This document shows, piece by piece, positions 32,347 through 39,990 of a stretch of 64,000 nt of DNA. Positions within the stretch are counted from its first letter, which is position 1; every line of letters begins with the position of its first letter. The translations under genes were made by a program, and so were the position numbers. This DNA is from Streptomyces sp. CB01881. GTDB taxonomy: Bacteria; Actinomycetota; Actinomycetes; Streptomycetales; Streptomycetaceae. The notes beneath the pieces were generated by a model. It was not told the DNA's origin, made no database searches, and worked only from the letters and a program-made list of their open reading frames with translations. Where the stretch lies: assembly GCF_002953255.1 (NCBI RefSeq), contig NZ_CP026498.1, positions 5,938,339 to 6,002,338 of the forward strand, given 5' to 3'.

Positions 32347-33474
32347 GTGACCCAGGCTCCTGTAACGGGGGACGTTACGGAGCCGGCCGGGGGCCGGGGC
32401 GCGGCTGCGCGCCCGGCCCCCGTGGCCGTTCCCGGTGCTCCCGCCGTCTCCTCCGCTTCCTCCGCCTTCTCCGTTTCCTCCTCCACCTCCACCACCTCCT
32501 CCGCCTCCACCGCTTCTCCCGCTTCCTCCGGGGCCGACGACGTGATCAGGACCAGCGGCCTGACCAAGCGGTTCCGCGGCGGCCAGCTCGCCGTGGACGG
32601 GCTGGACCTGACGGTCCCGCGGGGCTCGGTCTTCGGCTTCCTCGGCCCCAACGGCTCCGGCAAGACCACCACCATCCGGATGCTGATGGGCCTGATCGCG
32701 CCCACCGCGGGCGTGGCCACCGTGCTCGGCGAACCGATGCCGCAGTCCGTCGGCACGGTGCTGCCCCGGGTCGGCGCGCTGATCGAGGGCCCTGCGCTGT
32801 ACGGCTTCCTCTCCGGCCGGGACAACCTGGCCCGGTTCGATGCGGCCGATCCGACCGCCGACCCGCGCACCCGCCGGCAGCGGGTGACCGAGGCGCTGGA
32901 GCGGGTCGGCCTGACGGCCGCCGCGGGCAAGAAGGCCCGGGCCTACTCGCTGGGCATGAAGCAGCGGCTCGGCCTCGCCTCGGCGCTGCTCCAGCCCCGC
33001 GAGCTGCTGGTGCTCGACGAGCCGACCAACGGCCTCGACCCGCAGGGCATGCGGGAGATCCGGGCCCTCGTCCGGGAGGTCGCGGCCGAGGGCACGACGG
33101 TCTTCCTCTCCTCGCACCTGCTGGACGAGATCGAGCAGGTCTGCACCCACGCCGCGGTGATGTCGCGCGGCCGGCTGCTGGTGCAGGGCACCGTCGCCGA
33201 ACTGGCCGCCCGGGCGCAGGGCCGGCTGGTGGTCCGCACACCGGACGTGGCGCAGGCCGCCGAGGTGCTGGCCGCCCACCACGTCGCCGGCCTGCAGAAG
33301 GGAGAGGGCCGGGTGGACGGCGGGCTGGACGCGCCGGCCGACGACGTCCTGCCCGGGATCTGCGCGGCGCTGGTCGCGGCCGGGGTGCGGGTGCACGGCT
33401 TCGGTGTGGAGCGGGGCACGTTGGAGGACGCCTTCGTGGCGCTGACCGGGGAGGGATTCGATGTCGCAGGTTGA
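32347..33474 (+). CDS. ABC exporter ATP-binding protein
   Basis: 375 residues. Residues 1-65 are a low-complexity Ala/Ser/Thr-rich extension; the ATPase domain starts at VIRTSGLTKRFRGGQLAVDG. Walker A is GPNGSGKTT (100-108), the signature is YSLGMKQR (200-207) and Walker B is LLVLDEPTNG with D224-E225. The H-loop follows in FLSSHLLDE. It belongs to the CcmA/drug-resistance exporter group. The GTG at 32347 follows the previous stop directly; a start near the conserved domain is possible. The Ser-rich stretch is encoded by a nearly pure pyrimidine tract. The permease gene overlaps the 3' end by 14 nt. Confidence 0.92.
   Translation: MTQAPVTGDVTEPAGGRGAAARPAPVAVPGAPAVSSASSAFSVSSSTSTTSSASTASPASSGADDVIRTSGLTKRFRGGQLAVDGLDLTVPRGSVFGFLGPNGSGKTTTIRMLMGLIAPTAGVATVLGEPMPQSVGTVLPRVGALIEGPALYGFLSGRDNLARFDAADPTADPRTRRQRVTEALERVGLTAAAGKKARAYSLGMKQRLGLASALLQPRELLVLDEPTNGLDPQGMREIRALVREVAAEGTTVFLSSHLLDEIEQVCTHAAVMSRGRLLVQGTVAELAARAQGRLVVRTPDVAQAAEVLAAHHVAGLQKGEGRVDGGLDAPADDVLPGICAALVAAGVRVHGFGVERGTLEDAFVALTGEGFDVAG
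32355..32384 (+). promoter_or_regulatory. Inverted repeat at the 5' end of the ABC ATPase gene
   Basis: GGCTCC-T-GTAAC (32355-32366), a 7-nt GGGGGAC loop and GTTAC-GGAGCC (32374-32384): 11 paired positions with one bulged T. A second GC-rich inverted repeat follows (about 32385-32425). They could attenuate ABC gene expression relative to the LolA-like gene, or the GTAAC/GTTAC core could be an operator. Confidence 0.5.
32435..32530 (+). repeat. Polypyrimidine tract encoding the Ser-rich linker
   Basis: About 95 bases almost wholly C/T on the plus strand, built from TCC/TCT/TTC/ACC triplets. It encodes the Ser/Ala/Thr/Phe-rich segment preceding the ABC ATPase domain. Such homopyrimidine runs are prone to slippage and can adopt triplex structures. 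Confidence 0.75.
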
Positions 33475-34345
33475 GGCGACGGGGGTGGTGACCTCCCGGG
33501 CGGCCGGGCGCCGGCCGCAGACGGCGGCCGGGTTCCTCGCGCTGTTCCGCAGTGAGCTGCTGCTGACCTTCCGCCGGGTGCGGACCGTGGTGCTGCTCGG
33601 CATCCTGGCCGTGCTGCCGGTCCTGATCGGCGTGGTCGTCAAGATCGAGACGGACGGCCCGAGCAGGGGCGAAGGGCCGGCGTTCATCGCCCAGGTGACG
33701 CAGAACGGTCTGTTCCTGGTCTTCACCGCGCTCGCGGTGTCGCTGCCGGTCTTCCTTCCGATGGCCGTCGGCGTGGTCGCCGGGGACTCGGTGGCCGGCG
33801 AGTCGGCCGGCGGAACGCTGCGCTACCTGCTGGTCGCACCGGCCGGGCGGACCAGGCTGCTGGCCGCCAAGTTCACCGCCGGGCTGGCGTTCTGCCTGGC
33901 CGCGACCCTGACCGTCGCCCTGGCGGCGCTGGCCACCGGTGCGGCGCTGTTCCCGATGGGCGAGGTCACGCTGGTCTCCGGGGAGACCATCGGGGTCGGC
34001 CCGGCCCTGCTGCGGGCGGTGCTGGTCGCCGTCGTGGTGGCCGCCTCGCTGTCCGGGCTGGTCGCGATCGGGCTCTTCATCTCGACGCTCACCGGCAGCG
34101 GCATCGCGGCGATGGCCGCCACCGTCGGCCTGGTGATCACCGTCCAGATCCTGGACAGCTTCCCGCAGCTGCACGCCGTCCAGCCGTTCCTCTTCGCCCA
34201 CCACTGGCTGAGCTTCGGGGACCTGCTGCGCGAACCGATCTACTGGGACGACGTGCTGAAGAACCTGGGGCTCCAGGGTGCGTACGTCGCGGTCTTCGGT
34301 TCGGCGGCGTGGTCCCGTTTCACGAGCCGGGACATCACGGCCTGA
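33461..34345 (+). CDS. ABC-2 type exporter permease
   Basis: 294 residues with six hydrophobic segments: about 44-62, 82-107, 137-160, 180-205, 213-235 and the C-terminus. The soluble N-terminal tail and first loop (VKIETDGP) are typical of ABC-2 permeases that pair with CcmA-like ATPases. A G-D-S-V-A-G-E-x-x-x-G-T-L-R-Y-L-L motif (about 108-126) is a hallmark of the group. The gene overlaps the ATPase 3' end by 14 nt, so they form a complex with the upstream LolA-like protein as a likely third component. Substrate unknown. Confidence 0.9.
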   Translation: MSQVEATGVVTSRAAGRRPQTAAGFLALFRSELLLTFRRVRTVVLLGILAVLPVLIGVVVKIETDGPSRGEGPAFIAQVTQNGLFLVFTALAVSLPVFLPMAVGVVAGDSVAGESAGGTLRYLLVAPAGRTRLLAAKFTAGLAFCLAATLTVALAALATGAALFPMGEVTLVSGETIGVGPALLRAVLVAVVVAASLSGLVAIGLFISTLTGSGIAAMAATVGLVITVQILDSFPQLHAVQPFLFAHHWLSFGDLLREPIYWDDVLKNLGLQGAYVAVFGSAAWSRFTSRDITA

Positions 34346-34421
34346 GGGCCTGCCACCGGCCGGCGGGCGACGGGGCGCCACCGGCGGGGCCCCACCCGCG
34401 GGGCCCCGCCGGCCGCCGGTG

Positions 34422-35429
34422 TCAGCGGGCGGTGGCGGCGGCTTCGGCCGGGACGATGGCGTCAGCCGGGGCAGTGGCATCGGCCGGGGCCGTCCGGGCC
34501 AGGGCGGCCGCCCGCTCCACGCGGTCGGCCCGCACCCGGCGCAGCGCGTCCCAGGTGAGCAGCGCCAGCGCCGCCCAGACCAGGGCGAAGCCGGCCCAGC
34601 GGGCGGGCGGCATGGACTCGTGGAAGACCGCGACACCGATCAGGAACTGGAAGACCGGCGCCAGGTACTGCAGCAGCCCGAGCACGGTGAGCGGCACCCG
34701 GACGGCCGCCGCGCCGAAGAACAGCAGCGGGATCGCGGTGATGACCCCGCTGAGCATCAGCAGCCCCGAGTGCCCCCAGCCGTACGAGCCGGCCACGGTG
34801 TGCCCGAAGGTGCCGCGGCCGGTGATCTCCAGGTAGACCAGGTAGCCGAGGGCGAAGGGGAACATGAAGGCGCTCTCGGCCGCCAGGCTCTCCAGCCCGC
34901 TCAGCCCGACCTTCTTCTTCAGCAGCCCGTAGGTGGCGAAGGAGAACGCCAGGGTCAGCGCGATCCACGGCAGCCGGCCGTACCCGACCGTCAGCACCAC
35001 CACCGCGAGGGCACCGACCCCGACGGCCGCCCACTGCGCGGGCCGCAGCCGCTCCTTCAGCATCAGCACGCCGAACCCGATGGTGACCAGCGGGTTGATG
35101 AAGTAGCCGAGGCTGGTCTCCACGACGTGCCCGGCGTTGACGCCCCAGATGTAGACGCCCCAGTTGACCGAGATCACGGCGGCGGCCCCGCCCAGCATGG
35201 CGAGGCGGCGCGGCTGGCGCAGCAGCGGGCGTATCCAGCCCCAGTGCCGCTGGACCAGCAGCAGCAGCACCACGGAGACCAGCGACCAGACCATCCGGTT
35301 GGCCAGGATGTCGTCGGCGGCGCCGGGCTCCAGCAGCGGCCAGAACAAGGGGAAGAGCCCCCAGATCCCGTACGCGGCCATGCCGGACCAGAGCCCTCTG
35401 CCGGCCTCCTGCTGGGTTGTCTCTGGCAT
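34422..35429 (-). CDS. rarD: RarD-type EamA transporter
   Basis: 335 residues with ten hydrophobic segments. The N-terminus GLWSGMAAYGIWGLFPLFWP and the interior NWGVYIWGVNAGHVVETSLG and YFINPLV are diagnostic of RarD, originally described as a chloramphenicol-sensitive protein and now placed in the drug/metabolite transporter superfamily. A 40-residue Ala-rich C-terminal tail containing PADA/PAEA repeats is not conserved. The substrate is not established for the family. The ATG at 35429 has no strong ribosome-binding site; the next gene upstream is divergently spaced by 134 bp. Confidence 0.92.
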   Translation of the reverse strand: MPETTQQEAGRGLWSGMAAYGIWGLFPLFWPLLEPGAADDILANRMVWSLVSVVLLLLVQRHWGWIRPLLRQPRRLAMLGGAAAVISVNWGVYIWGVNAGHVVETSLGYFINPLVTIGFGVLMLKERLRPAQWAAVGVGALAVVVLTVGYGRLPWIALTLAFSFATYGLLKKKVGLSGLESLAAESAFMFPFALGYLVYLEITGRGTFGHTVAGSYGWGHSGLLMLSGVITAIPLLFFGAAAVRVPLTVLGLLQYLAPVFQFLIGVAVFHESMPPARWAGFALVWAALALLTWDALRRVRADRVERAAALARTAPADATAPADAIVPAEAAATAR

Positions 35430-35563
35430 TGACGGCCTGCCCTCCGCGCGCACGTGTGTCGAGGCGACGGTAGCGGGCGCAGGGCAGGATGTCATCTCCG
35501 TATTCGGTTTTTGGTCATGACATGGGTGGACCGGGGACCGGCGGGACGGGCGGTCCGGGACCC

Positions 35564-36424
35564 TCAGGCGCTCAGCGCGGCGCGCACGCTCTCGGCCAGC
35601 GGGACGGTCGGACGGCCGATCAGCCGGGCCAGGTCGCCCGGGGTACCGGCCAGCTCGCCGCGCGCGATGCCCGCGTCCACGTCCACCAGGATCTCGGCGA
35701 AGCCCTCCGGCAGGCCCGCGCCGACCAGCACCTCGCGGTGCTCGGCCGGGGTCACCTCGCGGTGCCCGACCGGCCGGCCCGAGACCCGCGCCAGCTCCGC
35801 GGCCAGCTCCGGCAGGCTCCACGCGGCGTCACCGCTCAGCTCGTACACGGTGTCCGCGTGACCGCTCACGTCGCCCTCGCCGAGCAGCACCGCGACCGCG
35901 GCGTCGGCGTAGTCCCTGCGCGGGGCACTGGCCACCCGGCCCTCGCCCGCGCTGCCGATCACGACGCCGCGGGCCACCGTGCCGGCGGCGTCGCCCAGGT
36001 AGTTCTCGGTGTACCAGCCGTTGCGGAGGAAGGAGTAGGGGACGCCGGACTCGCGGATCGCCGCCTCGGTCGCCTTGTGCTCGTCCGCGAGCCGGAACGT
36101 GGCCGCACCCGGCGCGCTGGTGTACGCGAGGAGCGCGACCCCGGCGGCACGCGCCGCCTCGACCACCGCGGTGTGCTGCGGGATCCGGCGGCCGACCTCG
36201 CTGCCCGAGATCAGCAGCACGCGGTCGCCCGCGGCGAAGGCGCCGGCCAGGCTCTCCGGGCGGTCGTAGTCGACCTCGCGGACGGTCACGCCGCGGGCGG
36301 CCAGGTCGGCGGCCTTCGCGGCGGAGCGGACGGCGACCGCCACCTCGCCCGCGGGGACCTTGGCCAGCAGGCCCTCGACGACCAGGCGGCCGAGCTGTCC
36401 GGTGGCTCCGGTGACGACGTACAT
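35564..36424 (-). CDS. NmrA-type NAD(P)H:quinone oxidoreductase (QOR2-like)
   Basis: 286 residues. The Rossmann motif VTGATGQLGRLVVEGL is at the N-terminus, followed by the NmrA-like features LLISGSEVGRRIPQH and LLAYTSA, and SFLRNGWYTENYL, which matches QorB/QOR2 proteins. These reduce quinones with NADPH and often protect against electrophiles. The ATG at 36424 has GAGGGAG about 7 nt upstream. It is divergent from an HxlR-type regulator gene with a shared 97-bp intergenic region carrying a palindrome, a classic regulator/target arrangement. Confidence 0.9.
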   Translation of the reverse strand: MYVVTGATGQLGRLVVEGLLAKVPAGEVAVAVRSAAKAADLAARGVTVREVDYDRPESLAGAFAAGDRVLLISGSEVGRRIPQHTAVVEAARAAGVALLAYTSAPGAATFRLADEHKATEAAIRESGVPYSFLRNGWYTENYLGDAAGTVARGVVIGSAGEGRVASAPRRDYADAAVAVLLGEGDVSGHADTVYELSGDAAWSLPELAAELARVSGRPVGHREVTPAEHREVLVGAGLPEGFAEILVDVDAGIARGELAGTPGDLARLIGRPTVPLAESVRAALSA

Positions 36425-36492
36425 GGTGTGCTCCCTCGTGGTTGTCCTTGTTGACCTCGAAACTAACCCTAGGGACAGCACTAACTATCCGA

Positions 36493-36504
36493 AAGTACGC
36501 ACTT
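36493..36504. promoter_or_regulatory. Palindrome in the qor-hxlR intergenic region (candidate HxlR operator)
   Basis: AAGT-ACGC-ACTT, a near-perfect 12-bp dyad, lies 18 bp before the HxlR gene start in a region where both divergent promoters must be. A looser pair AGTAC (36494) and GTACT (36514) overlaps it. HxlR regulators usually bind such sites between themselves and the target gene. Confidence 0.55.
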
Positions 36505-36521
36505 CAAAGTAGGGTACTGAC

Positions 36522-36923
36522 ATGGAGGTAATGACCAAGGCCAAGCCCGCCGGCGAACTGCCCCCGCCGGACGTCTTCGACCGCATGTGCCCCTCGCGCG
36601 GGGTGCTGGAGCACGTCACCAGCCGCTGGGGCGTACTGGTGCTCGGGGCACTGAACGAGCGCGGCTACCGCTTCAGCGAGCTGCGGCGCAGGGTCGCGGG
36701 GGTGAGCGAGAAGATGCTCGCGCAGACCCTCCAGACCCTGGAGCGCGACGGCTTCGTCCTGCGCGAGGCCCATCCGGTCATCCCGCCCCGGGTCGACTAC
36801 AGCCTCACCCCGCTGGGCCGGGAGGCCGCGCAGCTGGTCGCCGCACTCGCCCACTGGTCCGAGGCGCGCGTGCCCGCCGTGCTGACGGCCCGCGCCGAGT
36901 ACGACGCCCGGCCGGGCCGCTGA
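36522..36923 (+). CDS. HxlR-family winged-helix regulator
   Basis: 133 residues. The family start MCPSRGVLEHVTSRWGVLVL is intact with a cysteine (residue 23), the redox-sensing position in several HxlR/QorR proteins. The wing region has FSELRRRVAGVSEKMLAQTLQ and LTPLGREAAQLV. QorR in Corynebacterium is a Cys-using HxlR regulator of a divergent qor gene; the arrangement here is identical. The ATG at 36522 or the one at 36531 could start translation; the Cys numbering assumes 36522. Expected to repress the divergent oxidoreductase until oxidised by quinones or diamide. Confidence 0.92.
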   Translation: MEVMTKAKPAGELPPPDVFDRMCPSRGVLEHVTSRWGVLVLGALNERGYRFSELRRRVAGVSEKMLAQTLQTLERDGFVLREAHPVIPPRVDYSLTPLGREAAQLVAALAHWSEARVPAVLTARAEYDARPGR

Positions 36924-36924
36924 G

Positions 36925-37001
36925 GAGGCGCCCGCGGGAGGCCTCGCGCAGAGGCGCCCGCGGGAGGCGCCGGGAGCCCGGGAGGCGCCGGGAGCCCGGG
37001 G
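36925..37001. repeat. Two sets of short direct repeats
   Basis: GAGGCGCCCGCGGGAGGC occurs at 36925-36942 and 36951-36968; an 18-bp unit GGCGCCGGGAGCCCGGGA occurs at 36966-36983 and again at 36984-37001 with one change. They lie just after the HxlR stop codon. Confidence 0.7.
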
Positions 37002-37051
37002 GTGCACGCAGGGCAGGCCGGACGAGCGGGCGGCGGGGCAGCGGGGCGTTT

Positions 37052-37104
37052 TATGCAGACCGGTCTACCTATATAGACCGGTCTGCATATACCGATCGGT
37101 CTAC
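37052..37104. promoter_or_regulatory. Cluster of TetR-type operator palindromes without an adjacent target gene
   Basis: Perfect 16-bp inverted repeats TATGCAGACCGGTCTA (37052-37067) and its mirror (37074-37089) with a 6-bp AT spacer; each arm contains the 12-bp palindrome core (T/C)AGACCGGTCT(A/G). A third related site, TACCGATCGGTCTAC, follows at 37090-37104, and a partial one (GACCGATCTAC) is at 37209-37219. AGACCGGTCT-like dyads are typical TetR-family operators, and a TetR gene ends at 37220. The segment is markedly AT-richer than its surroundings. Confidence 0.65.
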
Positions 37105-37219
37105 AGATTCACGCGCGCCGCGGACGCACAGCAGGTGCCGCAGACGCACGCCGCAAACGCACTGGGCCCAGCGCACACCGCAACACAGCGGGCACCAAAA
37201 AATATGCCGACCGATCTAC

Positions 37220-37993
37220 TTATTCGCCCCGCTCCGCGATCAGCGCCGCGAAGCCGTCCAGCACCCGGGCGAGGCCGAACGCGTACGCGTGATCCGGGCT
37301 GTAGGCGCCGCCGTGGGCCTCGCCGGCCGCGGCGCCGACGCGGGAGGCGACCGGGTAGCGCTCGGGGTCGAACACGCGGGCCAGCAGGCCGGCGTTGGCG
37401 GCCCACCACTGCGCGTCGCTCATCGCGCTGTCCTGCTCGGCGGCACGCTCGTCGGCCGCCATCAGGGCACAGGTCCGCACGAAGCCCAGCAGGTGGGTGA
37501 GGGCCGAGTCCAGCTCGACGTCCGGCAGGCCGGTCCCCTCCAGGGCCCGCAGCTCGTACTCGTACTTGGCCATCACCCCCGGCCCCAACGGCGGGCGGCT
37601 GGTGGACACGCCCGCCACCCAGGGGTGCGCCCGGTGGAGCGCACGGTTGTCGTCGGCCACGGCGGTGACCCGGGCGCGCCAGCCCTCGTCGGCGGGGGCG
37701 GTGCGCGGCACGGTCGCGTAGACCGTGTCCAGCATCAGGTCCAGCAGCTCGGCCTTGCCCGGCACGTAGGTGTAGAGCGCCATCGGGGAGACGCCCAGCT
37801 CCTGGGCGACGCGCCGCATGGTCACGGCGTCCACGCCCTCCGCGTCGGCCAGCGCGATCGCCAAGGCGGCGATCTCCGCCGGCGACTTCGCCTGTCGTGG
37901 CCCCCGTCGGCCCGGCTTCTCCTCCGCCGACACGCCCCAGAGCAGCGCCAGCGTGCGCGCCGGGTCTCCTGCACTACTGCGCTCGCTCGCCAT
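37220..37993 (-). CDS. TetR/AcrR-family transcriptional regulator
   Basis: 257 residues. The DNA-binding domain (about 38-85) reads AALAIALADAEGVDAVTMRR then VAQELGVSPMALYTYVPGK, a normal TetR helix-turn-helix, and the C-terminal domain resembles TetR_C. A Lys/Arg-rich linker at 26-36 precedes it. The GTG/ATG region at 37993 gives a 36-residue N-terminal extension before the HTH, longer than usual; a shorter start is possible. Its own promoter is toward the divergent small gene at 38034, whereas matching palindromes lie at the 3' side (37052-37104). Ligand and targets unknown. Confidence 0.9.
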   Translation of the reverse strand: MASERSSAGDPARTLALLWGVSAEEKPGRRGPRQAKSPAEIAALAIALADAEGVDAVTMRRVAQELGVSPMALYTYVPGKAELLDLMLDTVYATVPRTAPADEGWRARVTAVADDNRALHRAHPWVAGVSTSRPPLGPGVMAKYEYELRALEGTGLPDVELDSALTHLLGFVRTCALMAADERAAEQDSAMSDAQWWAANAGLLARVFDPERYPVASRVGAAAGEAHGGAYSPDHAYAFGLARVLDGFAALIAERGE

Positions 37994-38033
37994 GGGGAGA
38001 TCCTTTCACGCCCCCGCCCGCTACCGTCGGCCC

Positions 38034-38300
38034 ATGACCACCCCCGACCCCGGCCCGGCGACCGCCCCGGCAGCCGGCCCCGCGACCAGCCCCGCGACCG
38101 GCCCCGCCCCCGAACCGCTCCCCGGCACCGACGCGCCGGAGGTGCTGCGCCCCCGGGTCACCTGCCGCCGCTGCCACCGGCCGCTGCACGACCCCGAGTC
38201 CCGGATGCTGCGCCTCGGCCCGGAGTGCCGGGACCCGGCCGAGCGCGTGGCCCGCCACGAGGTGGAACAGGACACGCTGCCGGGGATGGACGGCCCCTGA
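38034..38300 (+). CDS. Small zinc-finger-like protein (DUF6011-type)
   Basis: 88 residues. A Pro/Ala-rich first half is followed by VTCRRCHRPLHDPESRMLRLGPEC, in which CxxC and a later cysteine resemble the DUF6011 metal-binding pattern. The role is unknown. The ATG at 38034 lies 40 bp from the divergent tetR start; no strong ribosome-binding site is visible, so the transcript may be leaderless. Confidence 0.7.
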   Translation: MTTPDPGPATAPAAGPATSPATGPAPEPLPGTDAPEVLRPRVTCRRCHRPLHDPESRMLRLGPECRDPAERVARHEVEQDTLPGMDGP

Positions 38301-38334
38301 ACCCACTGGACCCACCGCCTCCCCGCCGGGAGCC

Positions 38335-38362
38335 TGACGTGACGTGACGTGACGTGCGTCAC
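38335..38362. repeat. Tandem TGACG pentamers with terminal palindrome
   Basis: Four consecutive TGACG units (38335-38354) run into GTGACG-TG-CGTCAC, a perfect 6-bp dyad (38349-38362). It lies between the DUF6011-type gene and the ECF sigma gene, 70 bp upstream of the latter start. Confidence 0.75.
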
Positions 38363-38431
38363 GGCCGGAAACGCGCGGCGAGGACGGCCGCATGTAGGAG
38401 GGGCGACAGGCAAGCAGGAAAGGACGTCTCG

Positions 38432-38935
38432 GTGGGGGAAGCACCTGCGGGTTACCTGGAGTTCGCGCATGCCGCCGGCGGCCGGTTGTTCCGCACGGCA
38501 TGCCTGCTCACCGGGGACTGGCACCAGGCCGAGGACCTGGTGCAGGAGACGCTCGCCAAGATGTACCGGTCCTGGCGGAAGATCAACCACGACCGGCCGC
38601 CGGTGGCCTACGCACACACCGTCCTGGTCCGGACGTACCTGGCGCAACGCCGGCGGCTGAGCTTCTGGGAACGCGTCAGCGACCGGCTGGACGACACGGC
38701 CGAGGCCCGTGCCGACCAGGCCGACCTGCGGCTGACGCTCCTGGACGGGCTGGCGCGCCTGTCCGCCGCCGACCGGGCCGTGCTGGTGCTGCGCTACTGG
38801 GAGGACCGGTCGGTCGAGGAGACCGCGCAGATCCTCAAGATTCCTCCCACGACCGTCCGCACCCGTAGCCTGCGTGCGCTGCGCAGGCTACGCGGGCTGC
38901 TCGGCGACGAGCTGGCCGACGTGTCGACGGGTTAG
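38432..38935 (+). CDS. ECF sigma factor of the SigE (actinobacterial) family
   Basis: 167 residues. Region 2 contains YLEFAHAAGGRLFRTACLLT and QAEDLVQETLAKMYRSWRKI. Region 4 contains LSAADRAVLVLRYWEDRSVEETAQ, then IPPTTVRTRSLRALRRLRGLL. Size and motifs match the many streptomycete SigE-family ECF factors of about 170 residues. The GTG at 38432 has AAAGGA at about 8 nt. An 83-bp gap separates it from a membrane protein that is probably its regulator or partner. The signal is unknown. Confidence 0.92.
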   Translation: MGEAPAGYLEFAHAAGGRLFRTACLLTGDWHQAEDLVQETLAKMYRSWRKINHDRPPVAYAHTVLVRTYLAQRRRLSFWERVSDRLDDTAEARADQADLRLTLLDGLARLSAADRAVLVLRYWEDRSVEETAQILKIPPTTVRTRSLRALRRLRGLLGDELADVSTG

Positions 38936-39018
38936 ACCCCGCTCCTGCCGAGCCGCCGCCCCTGGTGGGCCGAGGCGGCGGTACCCCTTGGATGAACTTG
39001 GATGAACGGAGTCATCCC

Positions 39019-39852
39019 GTGTCCGCGGACGAGAAGCTGGAACATGAGTTGGGACGCGCCATGGCCCACGGCCTGGACCGCGCGGCGGCCCGGTTCGCGC
39101 CGCCCCCGCACGATCTGGCGCTGCGGTCGGCGGAGCGCGGCGAACGCCGGCACCGCCGGGCCCGGGCCGCGCGGTTGACGGGCGTGGTGGCGTTGGTGGC
39201 GGTCCTCGGCGTCGGCGCCGCCCTGCTGCACGGGGCCGGCCCGACGCTCCCGGCCCCGGCCCCGGTGCAGCAGGCTGCCCAGCCACCCGCACCCGCCTCG
39301 CCCTCCACACCCGCGTCGCCCACCGCCGGTGCGGCGCCCTCCAGCGGCGCCCCGTCCGCCATCGACACGCCCCCGGCCGCGAAGCCGTCGGACCTCCGGG
39401 CGCTGCTGGTCACGATGCTTTCCGCCCGGGGGAAGGCGACCGGGGGCTCGGAGAACGGCCCCGAGTACGCCACCGCACTGCTCGACGACGGCCGGGGCAA
39501 GGGGCTGGTCACGATCACCGTGCAGAGCGGGGTGACGGACAAGGTGAAGGACCGCATGAACTGCGACCGTGCGCCCGTGGGGTGCCAGACGGTGACCACG
39601 GCCGACGGCACCGTCGTGAAGTCCTACGAGGCGACGGCCGGCGCGACCGGCGAGGTCCGGTGCAACACGGTCGACACGCTGCGCCCGAACGGCAGCCGGG
39701 TGGTGGCCGACGCCTGCGACGCGGCCTCCGACCTGGGCCCGCGGACCCGGACGAAGCCGGTACTCGACCTCGAAGGGGTGAAGGCCATCGCGTTGGATCC
39801 GCGCTGGGTGTCCGGCCCCGGAGGCTCGTCGGCCGGGACCGGGCGGCACTGA
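39019..39852 (+). CDS. Membrane protein downstream of ECF sigma gene (candidate anti-sigma partner)
   Basis: 277 residues. A cytoplasmic N-terminal part (1-52) has an amphipathic stretch KLEHELGRAMAHGLDRAAAR that could bind a sigma factor. TM helix about 54-74 follows, then a Pro/Ala/Ser-rich linker (78-122) and an extracytoplasmic domain with three cysteines (CDRAPVGCQT, CNT, CDAAS). No HxxxCxxC zinc anti-sigma motif is present. The position after an ECF sigma gene and the topology suggest an anti-sigma factor, but that is inference. The GTG at 39019 has CGGAG 8 nt upstream; an in-frame ATG lies at 38992. Confidence 0.75.
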   Translation: MSADEKLEHELGRAMAHGLDRAAARFAPPPHDLALRSAERGERRHRRARAARLTGVVALVAVLGVGAALLHGAGPTLPAPAPVQQAAQPPAPASPSTPASPTAGAAPSSGAPSAIDTPPAAKPSDLRALLVTMLSARGKATGGSENGPEYATALLDDGRGKGLVTITVQSGVTDKVKDRMNCDRAPVGCQTVTTADGTVVKSYEATAGATGEVRCNTVDTLRPNGSRVVADACDAASDLGPRTRTKPVLDLEGVKAIALDPRWVSGPGGSSAGTGRH

Positions 39853-39896
39853 CCGGACGGCCTCCCCCGCGTGTGCCGCCCCCGGCCTCGCCGGCC

Positions 39897-39990
39897 GCTG
39901 CGACCAGGCCAGTGCGACCAGGCCAAACCAGGCCGGTGCGACCACCCCGGTGCGACCAGCCCGGTGCGACCAGCCCGGTGCGACTAACCG
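39897..39990. repeat. 14-bp tandem repeat array
   Basis: About six copies of a GGTGCGACCAGCCC-type unit, best preserved at the 3' end, where two perfect copies lie side by side near 39949-39977. The array ends at the stop codon of the following minus-strand gene. Confidence 0.75.

Noticed and set aside
37101..37409. 102-codon minus-strand frame overlapping the operator cluster and the tetR 3' end
   Set aside because: It overlaps tetR in another frame and most of its residues are a shadow of that gene; no independent evidence for translation.
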